Assembly (NCBI RefSeq): GCF_030611305.1
Contig: NZ_JAUWQB010000036.1
Coordinates: forward strand, 1-32,717
Origin: Desulfobacula sp.
Lineage (GTDB): Bacteria; Desulfobacterota; Desulfobacteria; Desulfobacterales; Desulfobacteraceae
Reading direction: 5' to 3'
Length of the DNA: 32,717 nt
The translations under genes were made by a program, and so were the position numbers. Position 1 is the first letter of the stretch; each line of letters begins with the position of its first letter. Positions 14,463 to 23,557 of this stretch are shown piece after piece. The notes under the pieces were generated by a model. That model was given only the letters and a program-made list of their open reading frames with translations, searched no databases and was not told the origin of the DNA.

Positions 14463-16292
14463 TCAATCATTCCTGTTAAGCGTGTGGTTCAGTGCTTTAG
14501 CCAAAGTTTTATTCATTCCCGGAAGTAGTGCAATCTCTTTAATTGATGCTGCTTTCATTTTGGCAATGCCTTTAAAATGTTTCAATAAGACTTTCTTTTT
14601 CTTGGGTCCAATGCCGGGAATGGTATCAAGGACCGAAATTCCAGCCCGTTTTTCACGACGTTTTCTTTGAAATGTAATGGCAAACCTGTGGGCCTCATCC
14701 CTGACCTGCTGTAACAGGTACAATGCTTTTTTAGCCTGACCGGTATTTAACGGATTGGATCGCCCTGAAATATAAATTTTATCAAATTCCTCGCCTTTTG
14801 TCACATTCTTTTTTGCAAGACCTGCCACCATAAACCTGTCTTCAATATTCAGTTCTTTTATGACGGCTACAGCCATTGAAAGCTGCCCTTTACCCCCGTC
14901 AACCACCAGAAGATCCGGGTATTCCATTTCAGAAGGGTCTTTTGAAAAACGCCGTTCAAGGACCTGATACATGTATGCGTAATCATCCTGAAAATCAAGA
15001 TCCCGGATAATAAACTTGCGATAACCGTCTTTATAAGGTCTTCCGTCTTTGAACACCACCATGGAAGATACCGGGTCCTGTCCCGAAAGGTTGGAGTTAT
15101 CAAAACATTCGATTCTTGACGGCAGTCTTTCCATTTTTAACAATTCCTTTAACATCAGGATGGAGGCCCGTTCCTCTTCTTCCTTAAGCAAAGATTTTTC
15201 AAGTTCCCTTGACGCATTCACATGCGCCATTTCAACAAGTCGTTTTTTTTCACCCCGAACCGGAACACGGATGCTCACCTTTTTCCCTTTTCTTTTGGCA
15301 AATAAATGTTCCATCTCCTCGGTGTTCTCAATTTTCCGGCTCAACAGGATAATAGAAGGTAAAAATTCCGTGTTCTTATAATATTGTTCTATAAATGCAG
15401 ACAAAACCTCATCCGGTTCCTTAAATCCCAGGTCAAGGGGATAATGCGCCGTATCAATCAGATAGCCGGATCGAACGGCCATTACTATAATCACCACCCT
15501 GCCCTTTTTTGCAGCAAAGGCAATGACATCCCTGTCTTTCATGTCCGGGCTGACCACCACCTGTTTTTCCATGATATTTTCAATAGCAAATATAGTATCC
15601 CGAATCTGGGCTGCTTTCTCATATTCCCGGGATGAAGAATGATCCATCATCCGGGCTTTGAGTTTTTTTACGACCTGGTGTGATCTTCCCTTTAAAAAAA
15701 GAATAGCATCTTGAACCTGTTTTTTATATCCCACAACAGAGACATCATTGCAGCAAGGCCCGAGGCAGGCCTTGATCTGAAAATTAAGACAAGGCCTTGA
15801 CCGGTTTTTAAACTGGGTTTTTTTGCAACGGCGCAACTTAAATATTTTTTGAATCTGCTTTAAGGTTTTATTGACACTGTGGCTTGAAGAATAGGGGCCG
15901 AAATAATGGGCCTTGTCATTTTTTATTTTTCTGACTCTCTGAATGGCAGGATAGATCTCATTCATATCAATCCTGAGCAAGGGATAATTTTTCCCGTCTT
16001 TGAGAATCACATTATACTTGGGGTTGTATTCTTTGATCAGGTTTGATTCAAGGATAAAGGCTTCATGACCGGAAGATGTAATAATAATTTCAAAATCCTT
16101 TATCATTTCAAGAAGAGCGGCTGTCTTTGCATCATGATTGGTTTTTTTTATAAAATATGATGACAGCCTCTTTTTAAGATCTTTGGCCTTGCCAATATAA
16201 ATGGTTCTGCCTTTGGTATCCTTCATCATGTAAACCCCCGGTCGGTGAGGGGTTTGCCGGTACTTTTCAAGTATAGGACTGGTCATGGTCAT
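14463..16292 (-). CDS. uvrC: UvrABC excinuclease subunit C
   Basis: This 609-residue protein is full-length UvrC, the dual-incision nuclease of nucleotide excision repair. In order it has the GIY-YIG nuclease domain (GVYMM at 19-23, IYIGKAKDLKKRL at 31-43), a cysteine-containing segment, a UVR domain binding UvrB (around 205-240), the RNase H-like 5' nuclease domain (CFDNSNLSGQDPVSSMV, then LLVVDGGKGQL), and a C-terminal helix-hairpin-helix pair (TIPGIGPKKKKVLLKHF). The ATG overlaps the uvrB stop codon by one base (TAATG), so the two are translationally coupled, an arrangement that is not universal but fits one repair operon. An alternative start two codons later exists. Confidence 0.97.
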   Translation of the reverse strand: MTMTSPILEKYRQTPHRPGVYMMKDTKGRTIYIGKAKDLKKRLSSYFIKKTNHDAKTAALLEMIKDFEIIITSSGHEAFILESNLIKEYNPKYNVILKDGKNYPLLRIDMNEIYPAIQRVRKIKNDKAHYFGPYSSSHSVNKTLKQIQKIFKLRRCKKTQFKNRSRPCLNFQIKACLGPCCNDVSVVGYKKQVQDAILFLKGRSHQVVKKLKARMMDHSSSREYEKAAQIRDTIFAIENIMEKQVVVSPDMKDRDVIAFAAKKGRVVIIVMAVRSGYLIDTAHYPLDLGFKEPDEVLSAFIEQYYKNTEFLPSIILLSRKIENTEEMEHLFAKRKGKKVSIRVPVRGEKKRLVEMAHVNASRELEKSLLKEEEERASILMLKELLKMERLPSRIECFDNSNLSGQDPVSSMVVFKDGRPYKDGYRKFIIRDLDFQDDYAYMYQVLERRFSKDPSEMEYPDLLVVDGGKGQLSMAVAVIKELNIEDRFMVAGLAKKNVTKGEEFDKIYISGRSNPLNTGQAKKALYLLQQVRDEAHRFAITFQRKRREKRAGISVLDTIPGIGPKKKKVLLKHFKGIAKMKAASIKEIALLPGMNKTLAKALNHTLNRND

Positions 16293-18283
16293 TAAAACCG
16301 CTTAATATCCATTAATTCTTTAATTTTATCCCTGTATTCTGCCGCTTTTTCAAACTCAAGAGTTTCTGCTGCAAGTTTCATTTTATATTCCAGGTCTTTA
16401 ACAATATCTTCCAGATTCAACTCCTGATCTTCATAATTCTGTATATCTTCATCCACAGATCCTATTGCTACAGCCTGGCTGTCCCGGGCTGAATATTTAA
16501 ACAAATTAATGTTTTTTTGGATGGTGGTCGGCACAATCTTATGTTTCTCATTATATGCTTTCTGAATTTTTTGACGTCTTCTCGTCTCTGAAATGGCTTT
16601 CTTCATGGAGGCGGTCTCTTTTTCCGCATACATGATCACCCTGCCAAACACATTTCTGGAAGCCCGGCCAAAAATCTGTATAAAGGACCGGAAAGATCTT
16701 AAAAACCCCTCCTTATCTGCATCCAGTATGGCCACAAGGGAGACTTCGGGAATATCAAGGCCTTCCCGCAATAGATTGATCCCGATCAATACATCAAACA
16801 ACCCTCTTCGAAGATCCTGGATAATATCCATTCTTTCCATGGTAGGAATATCTGAGTGAAGATATTTAACCTTCACCCCCAGATCTGCATAATAATCCGT
16901 CAGATCTTCTGCCATCCTTTTAGTCAGGGTGGTGACAAGGACCCTTTCGCCCGCCTCTACCTGTTTCATGATTTCTTCATAAAGATCATCTACCTGGGCT
17001 TTGGCATCCCGGATCTCCACTTCAGGGTCAAGCAGTCCTGTGGGTCTGACGATCTGTTCCGCTACCTTATCTTTGGCCTTTTCCATTTCATAGTCTGCCG
17101 GTGTGGCAGAAACATAGACAACCTGGGGGACTTTTTGTTTAAATTCTTCAAATTGAAGGGGACGATTGTCAATGGCTGACGGCAGCCTGAACCCATGTTC
17201 TACAAGGGTTGTTTTTCTAGAACGGTCTGCCTTGTACATGGCCCCTAACTGGGAAACAGAGATATGGCTTTCATCAAAAAAAAGAAGGAAATCATCCCCT
17301 ATATAATCCAGGAGAGTTGGCGGCGGTTCTCCGGGTTTTCTCCCTGTCAGATGCCTGGAATAATTTTCAATCCCGTTGCAATAGCCGATTTCATTGAGCA
17401 TTTCTAAATCATACCGGGTTCTTTCGTCAAGGCGCTGGGCTTCGACAAGCTTGTTATTGGTATGAAGATATTCAAGACGTGTTTTTAATTCTTCAACAAT
17501 GGCTTCCATAGCCCTTTTTCGAGTCTTTTGCTTGGTGACATAATGGGAGGCTGGATAGATCACCGTCTGATCAAAACTTTTCAGGACATCACCCTTTAAA
17601 GGATCAATCTCTGAAATCCCCTCTATGGTATCTCCAAAAAAATCAATCCGAACAGCTTTATCTTCTTCATAGGCTGGAAAGATTTCAACCCTGTCCCCCC
17701 GGACCCTGAATACTCCGCGGTGAAAATCAGTATCATTCCGGGTATACTGGATATTGACAAACATCTCCAATACCTTTTCCCGGGAAATTTCCATATCCCT
17801 TGTCAGCGTCACCCTTAAATCAAGATAATCTTCAGGTGCTCCCAGGCCATAGATACAGGATACGCTGGCCACCACAATCACATCCTTTCGGGCAAGAACG
17901 GATCGTGTGGCAGAGTGCCGCATCTTGTCAATGACCTCATTAATGGATGAATCCTTTTGAATATATGTGTCACTTGCCGGGATATAGGCTTCGGGCTGAT
18001 AATAATCATAATAAGAGACAAAATACTCCACACAATTATCAGGAAAGAGAGCCTTGAATTCATTATAAAGCTGGGCTGCCAAAGTCTTGTTGGGAGCAAT
18101 AATCAGGCTTGGCTTTTCAACCCTTGCAATAATATTGGCCATGGTAAAGGTCTTGCCGGAACCTGTCACCCCTAAAAGGACCTGATGCTTTTCTTTATTT
18201 AAGACACCTGCTGAAAGATATTCAATGGCACCTGGCTGATCTCCTGTTGGAGAATAATCTGAAACTAAATTAAATAACCCCAT
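16292..18283 (-). CDS. uvrB: UvrABC excinuclease subunit B
   Basis: This 663-residue protein is full-length UvrB, the damage-verifying helicase-like subunit of excision repair. It shows the family opening [10 protein letters not shown], Walker A GVTGSGKT (38-45), the damage-probing beta-hairpin [12 protein letters not shown] (91-102), the DEAH-like FFDESH motif, helicase motifs V and VI ([26 protein letters not shown]), and a C-terminal UVR domain ([24 protein letters not shown]) that contacts UvrC. The start context lacks a good Shine-Dalgarno sequence, but the N-terminus matches the family. The REP-like repeat at 18308 lies upstream. Confidence 0.98.
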   Translation of the reverse strand: MGLFNLVSDYSPTGDQPGAIEYLSAGVLNKEKHQVLLGVTGSGKTFTMANIIARVEKPSLIIAPNKTLAAQLYNEFKALFPDNCVEYFVSYYDYYQPEAYIPASDTYIQKDSSINEVIDKMRHSATRSVLARKDVIVVASVSCIYGLGAPEDYLDLRVTLTRDMEISREKVLEMFVNIQYTRNDTDFHRGVFRVRGDRVEIFPAYEEDKAVRIDFFGDTIEGISEIDPLKGDVLKSFDQTVIYPASHYVTKQKTRKRAMEAIVEELKTRLEYLHTNNKLVEAQRLDERTRYDLEMLNEIGYCNGIENYSRHLTGRKPGEPPPTLLDYIGDDFLLFFDESHISVSQLGAMYKADRSRKTTLVEHGFRLPSAIDNRPLQFEEFKQKVPQVVYVSATPADYEMEKAKDKVAEQIVRPTGLLDPEVEIRDAKAQVDDLYEEIMKQVEAGERVLVTTLTKRMAEDLTDYYADLGVKVKYLHSDIPTMERMDIIQDLRRGLFDVLIGINLLREGLDIPEVSLVAILDADKEGFLRSFRSFIQIFGRASRNVFGRVIMYAEKETASMKKAISETRRRQKIQKAYNEKHKIVPTTIQKNINLFKYSARDSQAVAIGSVDEDIQNYEDQELNLEDIVKDLEYKMKLAAETLEFEKAAEYRDKIKELMDIKRF

Positions 18284-18307
18284 AATATAATGATGATACC
18301 TTATAGT

Positions 18308-18367
18308 GGGGTCAGGCTTGCGTATTTGCGCTTTTGATCAATAGCGCAAATACGCAAGCCTGCCCCC
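18308..18367. repeat. 60-nt REP-like long inverted repeat
   Basis: A perfect 19-bp stem (18313-18331 with 18344-18362) is extended, after one T/C mismatch, by GGGG and CCCC at its ends (18308-18311, 18364-18367). The 12-nt loop contains the palindrome TTGATCAA. A partial copy, TACGTATTTGC, follows at 18371. Hairpins beginning GGGGTCAGGCTTG are widespread intergenic repeats in bacteria and are associated with REP-type (RAYT) transposases. It lies between divergent uvrB and the CoA-binding protein gene, so it cannot serve as a terminator for either. Confidence 0.7.
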
Positions 18368-18479
18368 GTTTACGTATTTGCAATTTAATACCAGTTTTCA
18401 TGTTATCAAGTTGAAAGACCGTAAACAATATGTAATGATAAATTCCATTTAACTATAACCAGAAACAAGGAAGCCTGCC

Positions 18480-18842
18480 ATGGAAAATGTTGCCGTTATC
18501 GGTGCAAGCCCGAAACAGGAGAGATATTCTAACAAAGCCATCCGGCTGCTCGCCGAATACCATCATAACCCCATACCTGTTGCACCAAAGCATAAAGAGA
18601 TAGAAAACAAAAAAGTATATCAAACCCTTGAAGACATTCCTGAAAAAATTGATACTATAACAATGTATATAGGCCCGGCACGACAAGAAGCCATCATCAG
18701 TGATATTGTCAAATTAGCCCCCAAACGGGTGATTTTTAATCCAAACACAGAAAACAAAACAGCCTACAAACAATTAAAACAGGCCGGTATTGAGGTGGTT
18801 GAGGCCTGCACCCTTGTGCTGCTGAAAACCAACCAGTATTAA
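18480..18842 (+). CDS. CoA-binding domain protein (YccU-like)
   Basis: This 120-residue protein consists of one CoA_binding_2 Rossmann-like domain: VAVIGASPKQERYSNKAIRLL at 4-24, a central FNPNTEN loop, and the closing GIEVVEACTLVLL, with the conserved Glu-Ala-Cys. Family members bind CoA or a nucleotide, and a biochemical role is mostly unknown. AAGGAAG lies 7-13 bases before the ATG. It is followed after 132 bases by the OYE-family gene on the same strand. Confidence 0.85.
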   Translation: MENVAVIGASPKQERYSNKAIRLLAEYHHNPIPVAPKHKEIENKKVYQTLEDIPEKIDTITMYIGPARQEAIISDIVKLAPKRVIFNPNTENKTAYKQLKQAGIEVVEACTLVLLKTNQY

Positions 18843-18974
18843 AATACTTTGAAACAAAAGAAATACAAGGGTAATATACTTTCGTTTGGTGAAACAGAAA
18901 CCTGGAGGAAAAGAACAGGTTGAAAATAGATACCCTATTGAAACGCATGAATGATACCGGGAGGAAAAAGACAA

Positions 18975-20096
18975 ATGGCAAGACTCAACAGTGAACTTAA
19001 AATAAAAAACATGTCTATCAGAAACAGGCTTGTACTGCCCCCGATTACCACAAACTACGGTACTTCCAAAGGTCTGGTTACAGAAGATATCCTTGATTTT
19101 TACACCGAACGGTCCAGGGATGTGGGGCTTGTCATTGTTGAAGCAACAACGGTTCAATCCAGTGGGGGCATTGTTCCGGGCAGTCTCGGGCTCTGGAATG
19201 ATTCCCATATTCCGGGCATGGCCAGGCTTGCAAAAACCATACAGCAGCAGGGAGCCCTGGCGGTTGTACAATTAAACCATGCGGGGCCGAGGTGTACACC
19301 GCGTGAAAACGAAAGACACGGTTTTTCACCGTCCGGTGTGGCCTTCCGGCCGGATGTCAAGCCAATTGTCATGGATACCCGGGACATTGAACAATTGACC
19401 GATGATTTTTCCAAAGCGGCGATTCGAGCTGAAACCGCGGGATTTGACGGTATTGAGATTCACGGGGCCCATCTCTATTTATTGAGCCAATTCTTATCTC
19501 CATTGACCAATAAAAGAAAGGACCGCTATGGTGGTGATGCCAAAGGCCGTGCCACACTGGCGCTGGAAATAGTAAGGAGGGTCCGCGAAGAACTGGGACA
19601 AGAGTATCCGATTTTTTTCCGGATAAATGCCGAAGAAAGAATTGACGGGGGACAAACCCTTGAGGATGCACTTGTCATCGGCGGATTACTGGCAGATGAA
19701 GGTGTGGATGTTTTTGATATTACCTTGATTACCCAGGGCGGCTGGAAAGAAATTGATGATAAAAAAATCCTCGTGGGATCTTCGGCTTTACCCAAGGATC
19801 TCCCTTCAGGCGCAAATATTGCCCTTACGGAAAAATTCAGGGAAGAAATCAAGCGTCCCGTTATAGCGGTGGGCAAGTTCGGTATTGGCCGGGCAGCTAC
19901 TAACGCGGTGGAAAATGGAAAAATTGAACTGGTGGCTATCGGCCGGCAGATGATCTGCGATCCGAAATCCGCTCAAAAAATGCTTGAGGGAAATGATCAT
20001 GATATTATTCCATGCGATGAATGCTTAAAATGTTTTGCCACCATTGGAAAGGGTGTTCCCATGGCTTGCAAGGTCAATAAAAACCTGCCTTTTTAA
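18975..20096 (+). CDS. Old-yellow-enzyme family NADH:flavin oxidoreductase with retained Fe-S site but no C-terminal FAD domain
   Basis: The 373-residue protein is a TIM-barrel FMN oxidoreductase: RNRLVLPPITTNYGT (16-30), QLNHAGPR (99-106), the active-site GIEIHGAHLYLLSQFLSP (159-176, His163 and His166), and the FMN-phosphate segment VIAVGKFG..LVAIGRQMICDP. The C-terminus carries CDECLKC (Cys347, Cys350, Cys353) and Cys365, the [4Fe-4S] motif of 2,4-dienoyl-CoA reductase-type enzymes. Those are usually 640-680 residues with an FAD/NAD domain, which is absent here. Electrons must come from a partner or directly to FMN. The start at 18975 is set by GGAGG 11-15 bases upstream; the in-frame ATG at 18951 has none. 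Confidence 0.88.
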   Translation: MARLNSELKIKNMSIRNRLVLPPITTNYGTSKGLVTEDILDFYTERSRDVGLVIVEATTVQSSGGIVPGSLGLWNDSHIPGMARLAKTIQQQGALAVVQLNHAGPRCTPRENERHGFSPSGVAFRPDVKPIVMDTRDIEQLTDDFSKAAIRAETAGFDGIEIHGAHLYLLSQFLSPLTNKRKDRYGGDAKGRATLALEIVRRVREELGQEYPIFFRINAEERIDGGQTLEDALVIGGLLADEGVDVFDITLITQGGWKEIDDKKILVGSSALPKDLPSGANIALTEKFREEIKRPVIAVGKFGIGRAATNAVENGKIELVAIGRQMICDPKSAQKMLEGNDHDIIPCDECLKCFATIGKGVPMACKVNKNLPF

Positions 20097-20190
20097 AAAA
20101 AATGAATTGGGTTGATCCCAGGGTGGATTTTAGGGTAAAGAAGATTTGGGGTTTTAGGGCATTGGTTTAAATTTAAAATTTTGGATATCT

Positions 20191-21645
20191 ATGAATTATA
20201 AAACTATCGCAAATGTCCTGGGAAAATTATTGATCGTTACCGGCTGTTCTATGGCGTTTCCATTGATATGCTCGCTTTATTACAGAGAAAACGACCTGAA
20301 TGCAATTGCCATTACCGCGGTCATCGCTATTGGTCTGGGATATCCGTTGTGGCGGTTCTTTCGCAGATATAACGATTTAAACATAAAAGACGGCTTTTTC
20401 ATTGCTGTTTTTGGATGGATTCTGATTTCTGCAGTTTCCGGCCTGCCGTTTATGATCCATGGATCGATTCCTTCTTTCACCGACGCCTTCTTCGAGATGA
20501 TGTCCGGCTATACCACCAGTGGTGCGACCATACTGACAGATATCGAAGTGGTTCCGCACGGATTGCTATTCTGGCGCAGCCAGACCCATTTACTCGGGGG
20601 GATGGGTTTTTTAACATTGACCGTAATATTTTTGCCCCATGGAATGGGGGGGCTGCGTATATTCAGGGCTGAGTCAAGTCCTGGTCAGGTCATTACCAAA
20701 GAAAAATTTATACCCCGCAACCGTGATACAATGATCTGGCTCTGGGGAATCTATATAGCCCTGATCCTGGTGGAAATTCTTTTGTTGTGTCTGGGCGGCA
20801 TGTCAATTTTTGATTCCATGTGTCATTCCTTTGGAACGGTGTCAACATCGGGCTATTCGCCATGGAATGCCAGCATCGGGCATTACAACAATGCCTACTT
20901 TGACTGGGTCATCATACTTTTCATGTTCTTAGGTGGAATGACGTTCATGCTTTTCTACCACATGGCCCAGGGAAACTGGCACATTGTAAAAATCAATACT
21001 GAATTACGCTGGTATATAGGGGTTATGCTCTTTTTTTGCGGGATGGTGTCATGGATCTTGTGGAAGGAAAATACATACGACCTGATTAATTCGATCCGTT
21101 ATGCTACCTTTCAAGTCACCTCTATTCTTACAACCACTGGGTTCACCACGGCCGATTATGAGCAATGGCCCCAGGCAGCGCAGATGTTCCTCTATGCGGT
21201 GTGCTTTATCGGTGCCTGCGCCGGATCAACGACCAGTGGGATCAAAATCGTTCATTATATCCTGATATGGAAATTCGGAGTAGTGCTCATAAAGCGCATC
21301 TTCTTTAGACCAATGGCAGTGGTATCGGTCCGTTTGAATCAACGTCCGGTCGACCCCCAAATCATCCATCTGGCGGCCTGTTATTTTATCATTAATATTT
21401 TCCTGGTGCTGGGCGGCGGGTGTTTCATGACACTTTCAGATGAAATGGATTTTACAACTGCCATGAGTTCGGTGATTTCAACACTGATGAACATTGGGCC
21501 GGGATTCGGTGGGGTGGGCCCATCTAAAAATTATGCCTTTATCTCGGATGCGGGCAAATGGTTCTTATCCTGGAACATGCTCGTAGGCCGGCTGGAAATG
21601 TTTTCAGCCCTGGTCATATTCTACCCGTCTTTCTGGAGGAAATAA
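20191..21645 (+). CDS. trkH: Trk-type potassium uptake transporter membrane subunit
   Basis: This 484-residue inner-membrane protein is TrkH. The four pore loops with their selectivity-filter glycines are visible: GYTTSGATI (106-114), TVSTSGYSP (216-224), LTTTGFTTAD (313-322) and MNIGPGFGGVG (433-443). It also has the GSTTSGIK gate loop (345-352). Length is normal for the family. The start lacks a strong ribosome site. The partner gene trkA lies convergently downstream with 6 bases between the stop codons, so the two subunits of the uptake system are not in one operon. Confidence 0.95.
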   Translation: MNYKTIANVLGKLLIVTGCSMAFPLICSLYYRENDLNAIAITAVIAIGLGYPLWRFFRRYNDLNIKDGFFIAVFGWILISAVSGLPFMIHGSIPSFTDAFFEMMSGYTTSGATILTDIEVVPHGLLFWRSQTHLLGGMGFLTLTVIFLPHGMGGLRIFRAESSPGQVITKEKFIPRNRDTMIWLWGIYIALILVEILLLCLGGMSIFDSMCHSFGTVSTSGYSPWNASIGHYNNAYFDWVIILFMFLGGMTFMLFYHMAQGNWHIVKINTELRWYIGVMLFFCGMVSWILWKENTYDLINSIRYATFQVTSILTTTGFTTADYEQWPQAAQMFLYAVCFIGACAGSTTSGIKIVHYILIWKFGVVLIKRIFFRPMAVVSVRLNQRPVDPQIIHLAACYFIINIFLVLGGGCFMTLSDEMDFTTAMSSVISTLMNIGPGFGGVGPSKNYAFISDAGKWFLSWNMLVGRLEMFSALVIFYPSFWRK

Positions 21646-21651
21646 ACGGAT

Positions 21652-23070
21652 TCAGGTCAGAAATAATTTCTGGACATCTCTTAAATGCTGTGACATACAG
21701 ACCACGATCGCCCGTTCATTGTTTTGAATGTGTGTGTCCCCGATGGCAACCTGCCACACGCCATCTCTATGGATGCTCCCTATCATCATTTTCCCATTGT
21801 AATAAGAACCCAGTTTGGAAAGGGGCTTACGGGTAATCGGCGAATTTGGGGCGGCAACGATTTCTACCATTTCAGCATCAAAACCATGCAGGTGCGCCAC
21901 GGAAAGCAGCTCCCCCCGGCGAATGAATTTTAAAATCTTGTTGCCGGCCAGTATTTTTTTGTTCAAAGCGAGATCTGATCCCATTGTCGTCGCCAGTACC
22001 ACATAATCTTCTTTGTTAACCAGTGCAATACATTTACTCTGTTTGATGTGTTGTTTGCCGTGTTTGTGCCTACTTTGTGAAGTCATCAGATGTTTGGCCA
22101 GCACGCAGCTCATGATATTGGTTTCGTTTTCACCGGTGGCAGTGATAAAGGTGTCCATTTCCAGCAGTCCCGCTGAAATCAGCACATCTGAATCCGATCC
22201 GTCACCGTATAACACTTCTGCATTCTTCAGTGCAAAGGAGAGCTCTTGAGCTATGGTTTCGTCTTTCTCGATCAGTCTGACCTTGACTGTTTTGCCCAAC
22301 AGCTCAGCCAGGCGGGATCCCACAAGTCCCCCCCCTATGATCATCACCCGATGGCGTTTTTGCTGTGAAACACCTGTCAGGCCCATCAATCGGGTCAAGT
22401 TCTCGTTACTGGCCATAAAAAAGGCTTGATCCTGGGGCAATAGTTCATCCTCACCGCCGGGGATCAGCGTGGCGATCCCCCGTGCAATCGCAACTACCCG
22501 GAACGGAAATTCATTATACTCTTTAGAAATATCTTTCAGTTTCCTGTAAGCCAGCGGCGATTCCTCATGAATGCGGGTGGCCATGGCCTGTATTTGCCCT
22601 TTGGCTACAGCGATAATGTCGTTTCCGGCCCGAAGCTTAATCAATCTGAAAATTTCCTGGGCAACCAACTCTTCCGGGTGGATGATCAGATCGACTTTAA
22701 GATCCTTGGCATTCAAAATGGAATTTTCATTCCCGAACTCTCTGGAGCGCACCCGGGCTATTTTGAGTGGAATACCAAAGCGATCACCAATCAAGCAGCT
22801 CATCATATTCACGGCATCGTTGTTGGTAACCGAAATGAGATAATCCATCTTTTCGGCACCGGCTTCCCGCCAGCATTCGATACTCATGGCATTGCCCTGA
22901 ATCAGGCGGGCATCTATATTCCCATCGGCATGACGAATCGATCCGCTATCCTGCTCAATAACGGTGATTGCATACCCTTCATGAACAAGACGCTTGGCCA
23001 GGTAATAGCCTACACCCCCCAGCCCAAGAATCAGGATATTAGTCAATTTTGCCGGTTTATTTCCATTCAT
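21652..23070 (-). CDS. trkA: Trk potassium uptake regulatory NAD-binding protein
   Basis: This 472-residue cytoplasmic protein has two RCK units, each a Rossmann fold plus a TrkA-C domain. The first nucleotide loop is ILGLGGVGYYLA (14-25) with VIEQD, the second is VMIIGGGLVGSRLAEL around 243-258 with LIEKDE. It gates TrkH in response to NAD(H) and ATP/ADP. The two-unit layout and size match E. coli TrkA (458). A candidate promoter lies at 23119-23147. Confidence 0.95.
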   Translation of the reverse strand: MNGNKPAKLTNILILGLGGVGYYLAKRLVHEGYAITVIEQDSGSIRHADGNIDARLIQGNAMSIECWREAGAEKMDYLISVTNNDAVNMMSCLIGDRFGIPLKIARVRSREFGNENSILNAKDLKVDLIIHPEELVAQEIFRLIKLRAGNDIIAVAKGQIQAMATRIHEESPLAYRKLKDISKEYNEFPFRVVAIARGIATLIPGGEDELLPQDQAFFMASNENLTRLMGLTGVSQQKRHRVMIIGGGLVGSRLAELLGKTVKVRLIEKDETIAQELSFALKNAEVLYGDGSDSDVLISAGLLEMDTFITATGENETNIMSCVLAKHLMTSQSRHKHGKQHIKQSKCIALVNKEDYVVLATTMGSDLALNKKILAGNKILKFIRRGELLSVAHLHGFDAEMVEIVAAPNSPITRKPLSKLGSYYNGKMMIGSIHRDGVWQVAIGDTHIQNNERAIVVCMSQHLRDVQKLFLT

Positions 23071-23118
23071 ATATCAAACGGTTCCCACTACTCATCAATT
23101 GAAAGCTCAGTCCATAAT

Positions 23119-23147
23119 CAAATACTAAATACCATAGTTTTTGTCAA
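23119..23147 (-). promoter_or_regulatory. Possible trkA promoter
   Basis: On the minus strand a consensus TTGACA (23142-23147) is followed after 17 bases by TATTTG (23119-23124), only a 3/6 match to the -10 consensus. It lies about 50 bases upstream of the trkA ATG. Confidence 0.35.
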
Positions 23148-23256
23148 CTTCGTCGGCTGGACTATTCGGTGAGGCTGAAAACAGACAGCCATTGAATTTT
23201 GTTTCATTTATGGTATGAAAACCAGACAACAATTTAATAACAGGAAGATGAGTCAT

Positions 23257-23493
23257 ATGAAAAAAAAGCTGTTTTGTAATCAAAACCAAAAAGAGTTAAT
23301 GGATATTGCTGTTGGAATTAAAAAGGCTGCAAAATAACTCGGAATCGTTTTTGAAAATCCTATATTATCCCTGGTTACCATGACCAGTGCAGGCATTCCC
23401 TATTTAAGGATATGCTAAGAAGGGCTTGTCAACCTGAAAGGCGGGAAGACACTTGGACTTTTTGTTAGTACCAGAGGATTATTGTTTGCCTGA
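23257..23493 (+). pseudogene. Decayed fragment resembling the adenine deaminase C-terminus
   Basis: One frame runs through three stops (TAA 23335, TAA 23416, TGA 23491) and still reads as a coherent protein: KELMDIAVGIKKAAK, stop, LGIVFENPILSLVTM then TSAGIPYLRIC, stop, EGLVNLKGGKTLGLFV. The pattern LG...E[DN]P...L......IP.L[KR]....GLV[DN] is that of the C-terminal region of adenine deaminase (Ade, about 570 residues in total). Only the last 70 or so residues remain. It fills most of the 487-base gap between trkA and glnS. I matched the family from memory of its pattern, so the name is tentative; that it is a broken gene is more secure. Confidence 0.45.
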
Positions 23494-23557
23494 TAAATCC
23501 AATATGTGATAAATAAAACATTTATAGTTAACAATAACAGCAAGGATACAAAGATAA

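Noticed and set aside
22567-23172. Plus-strand 201-codon frame opposite trkA
   Set aside because: It is the antisense shadow of the trkA coding sequence, which has clear Rossmann motifs; no protein family is visible in the antisense frame.
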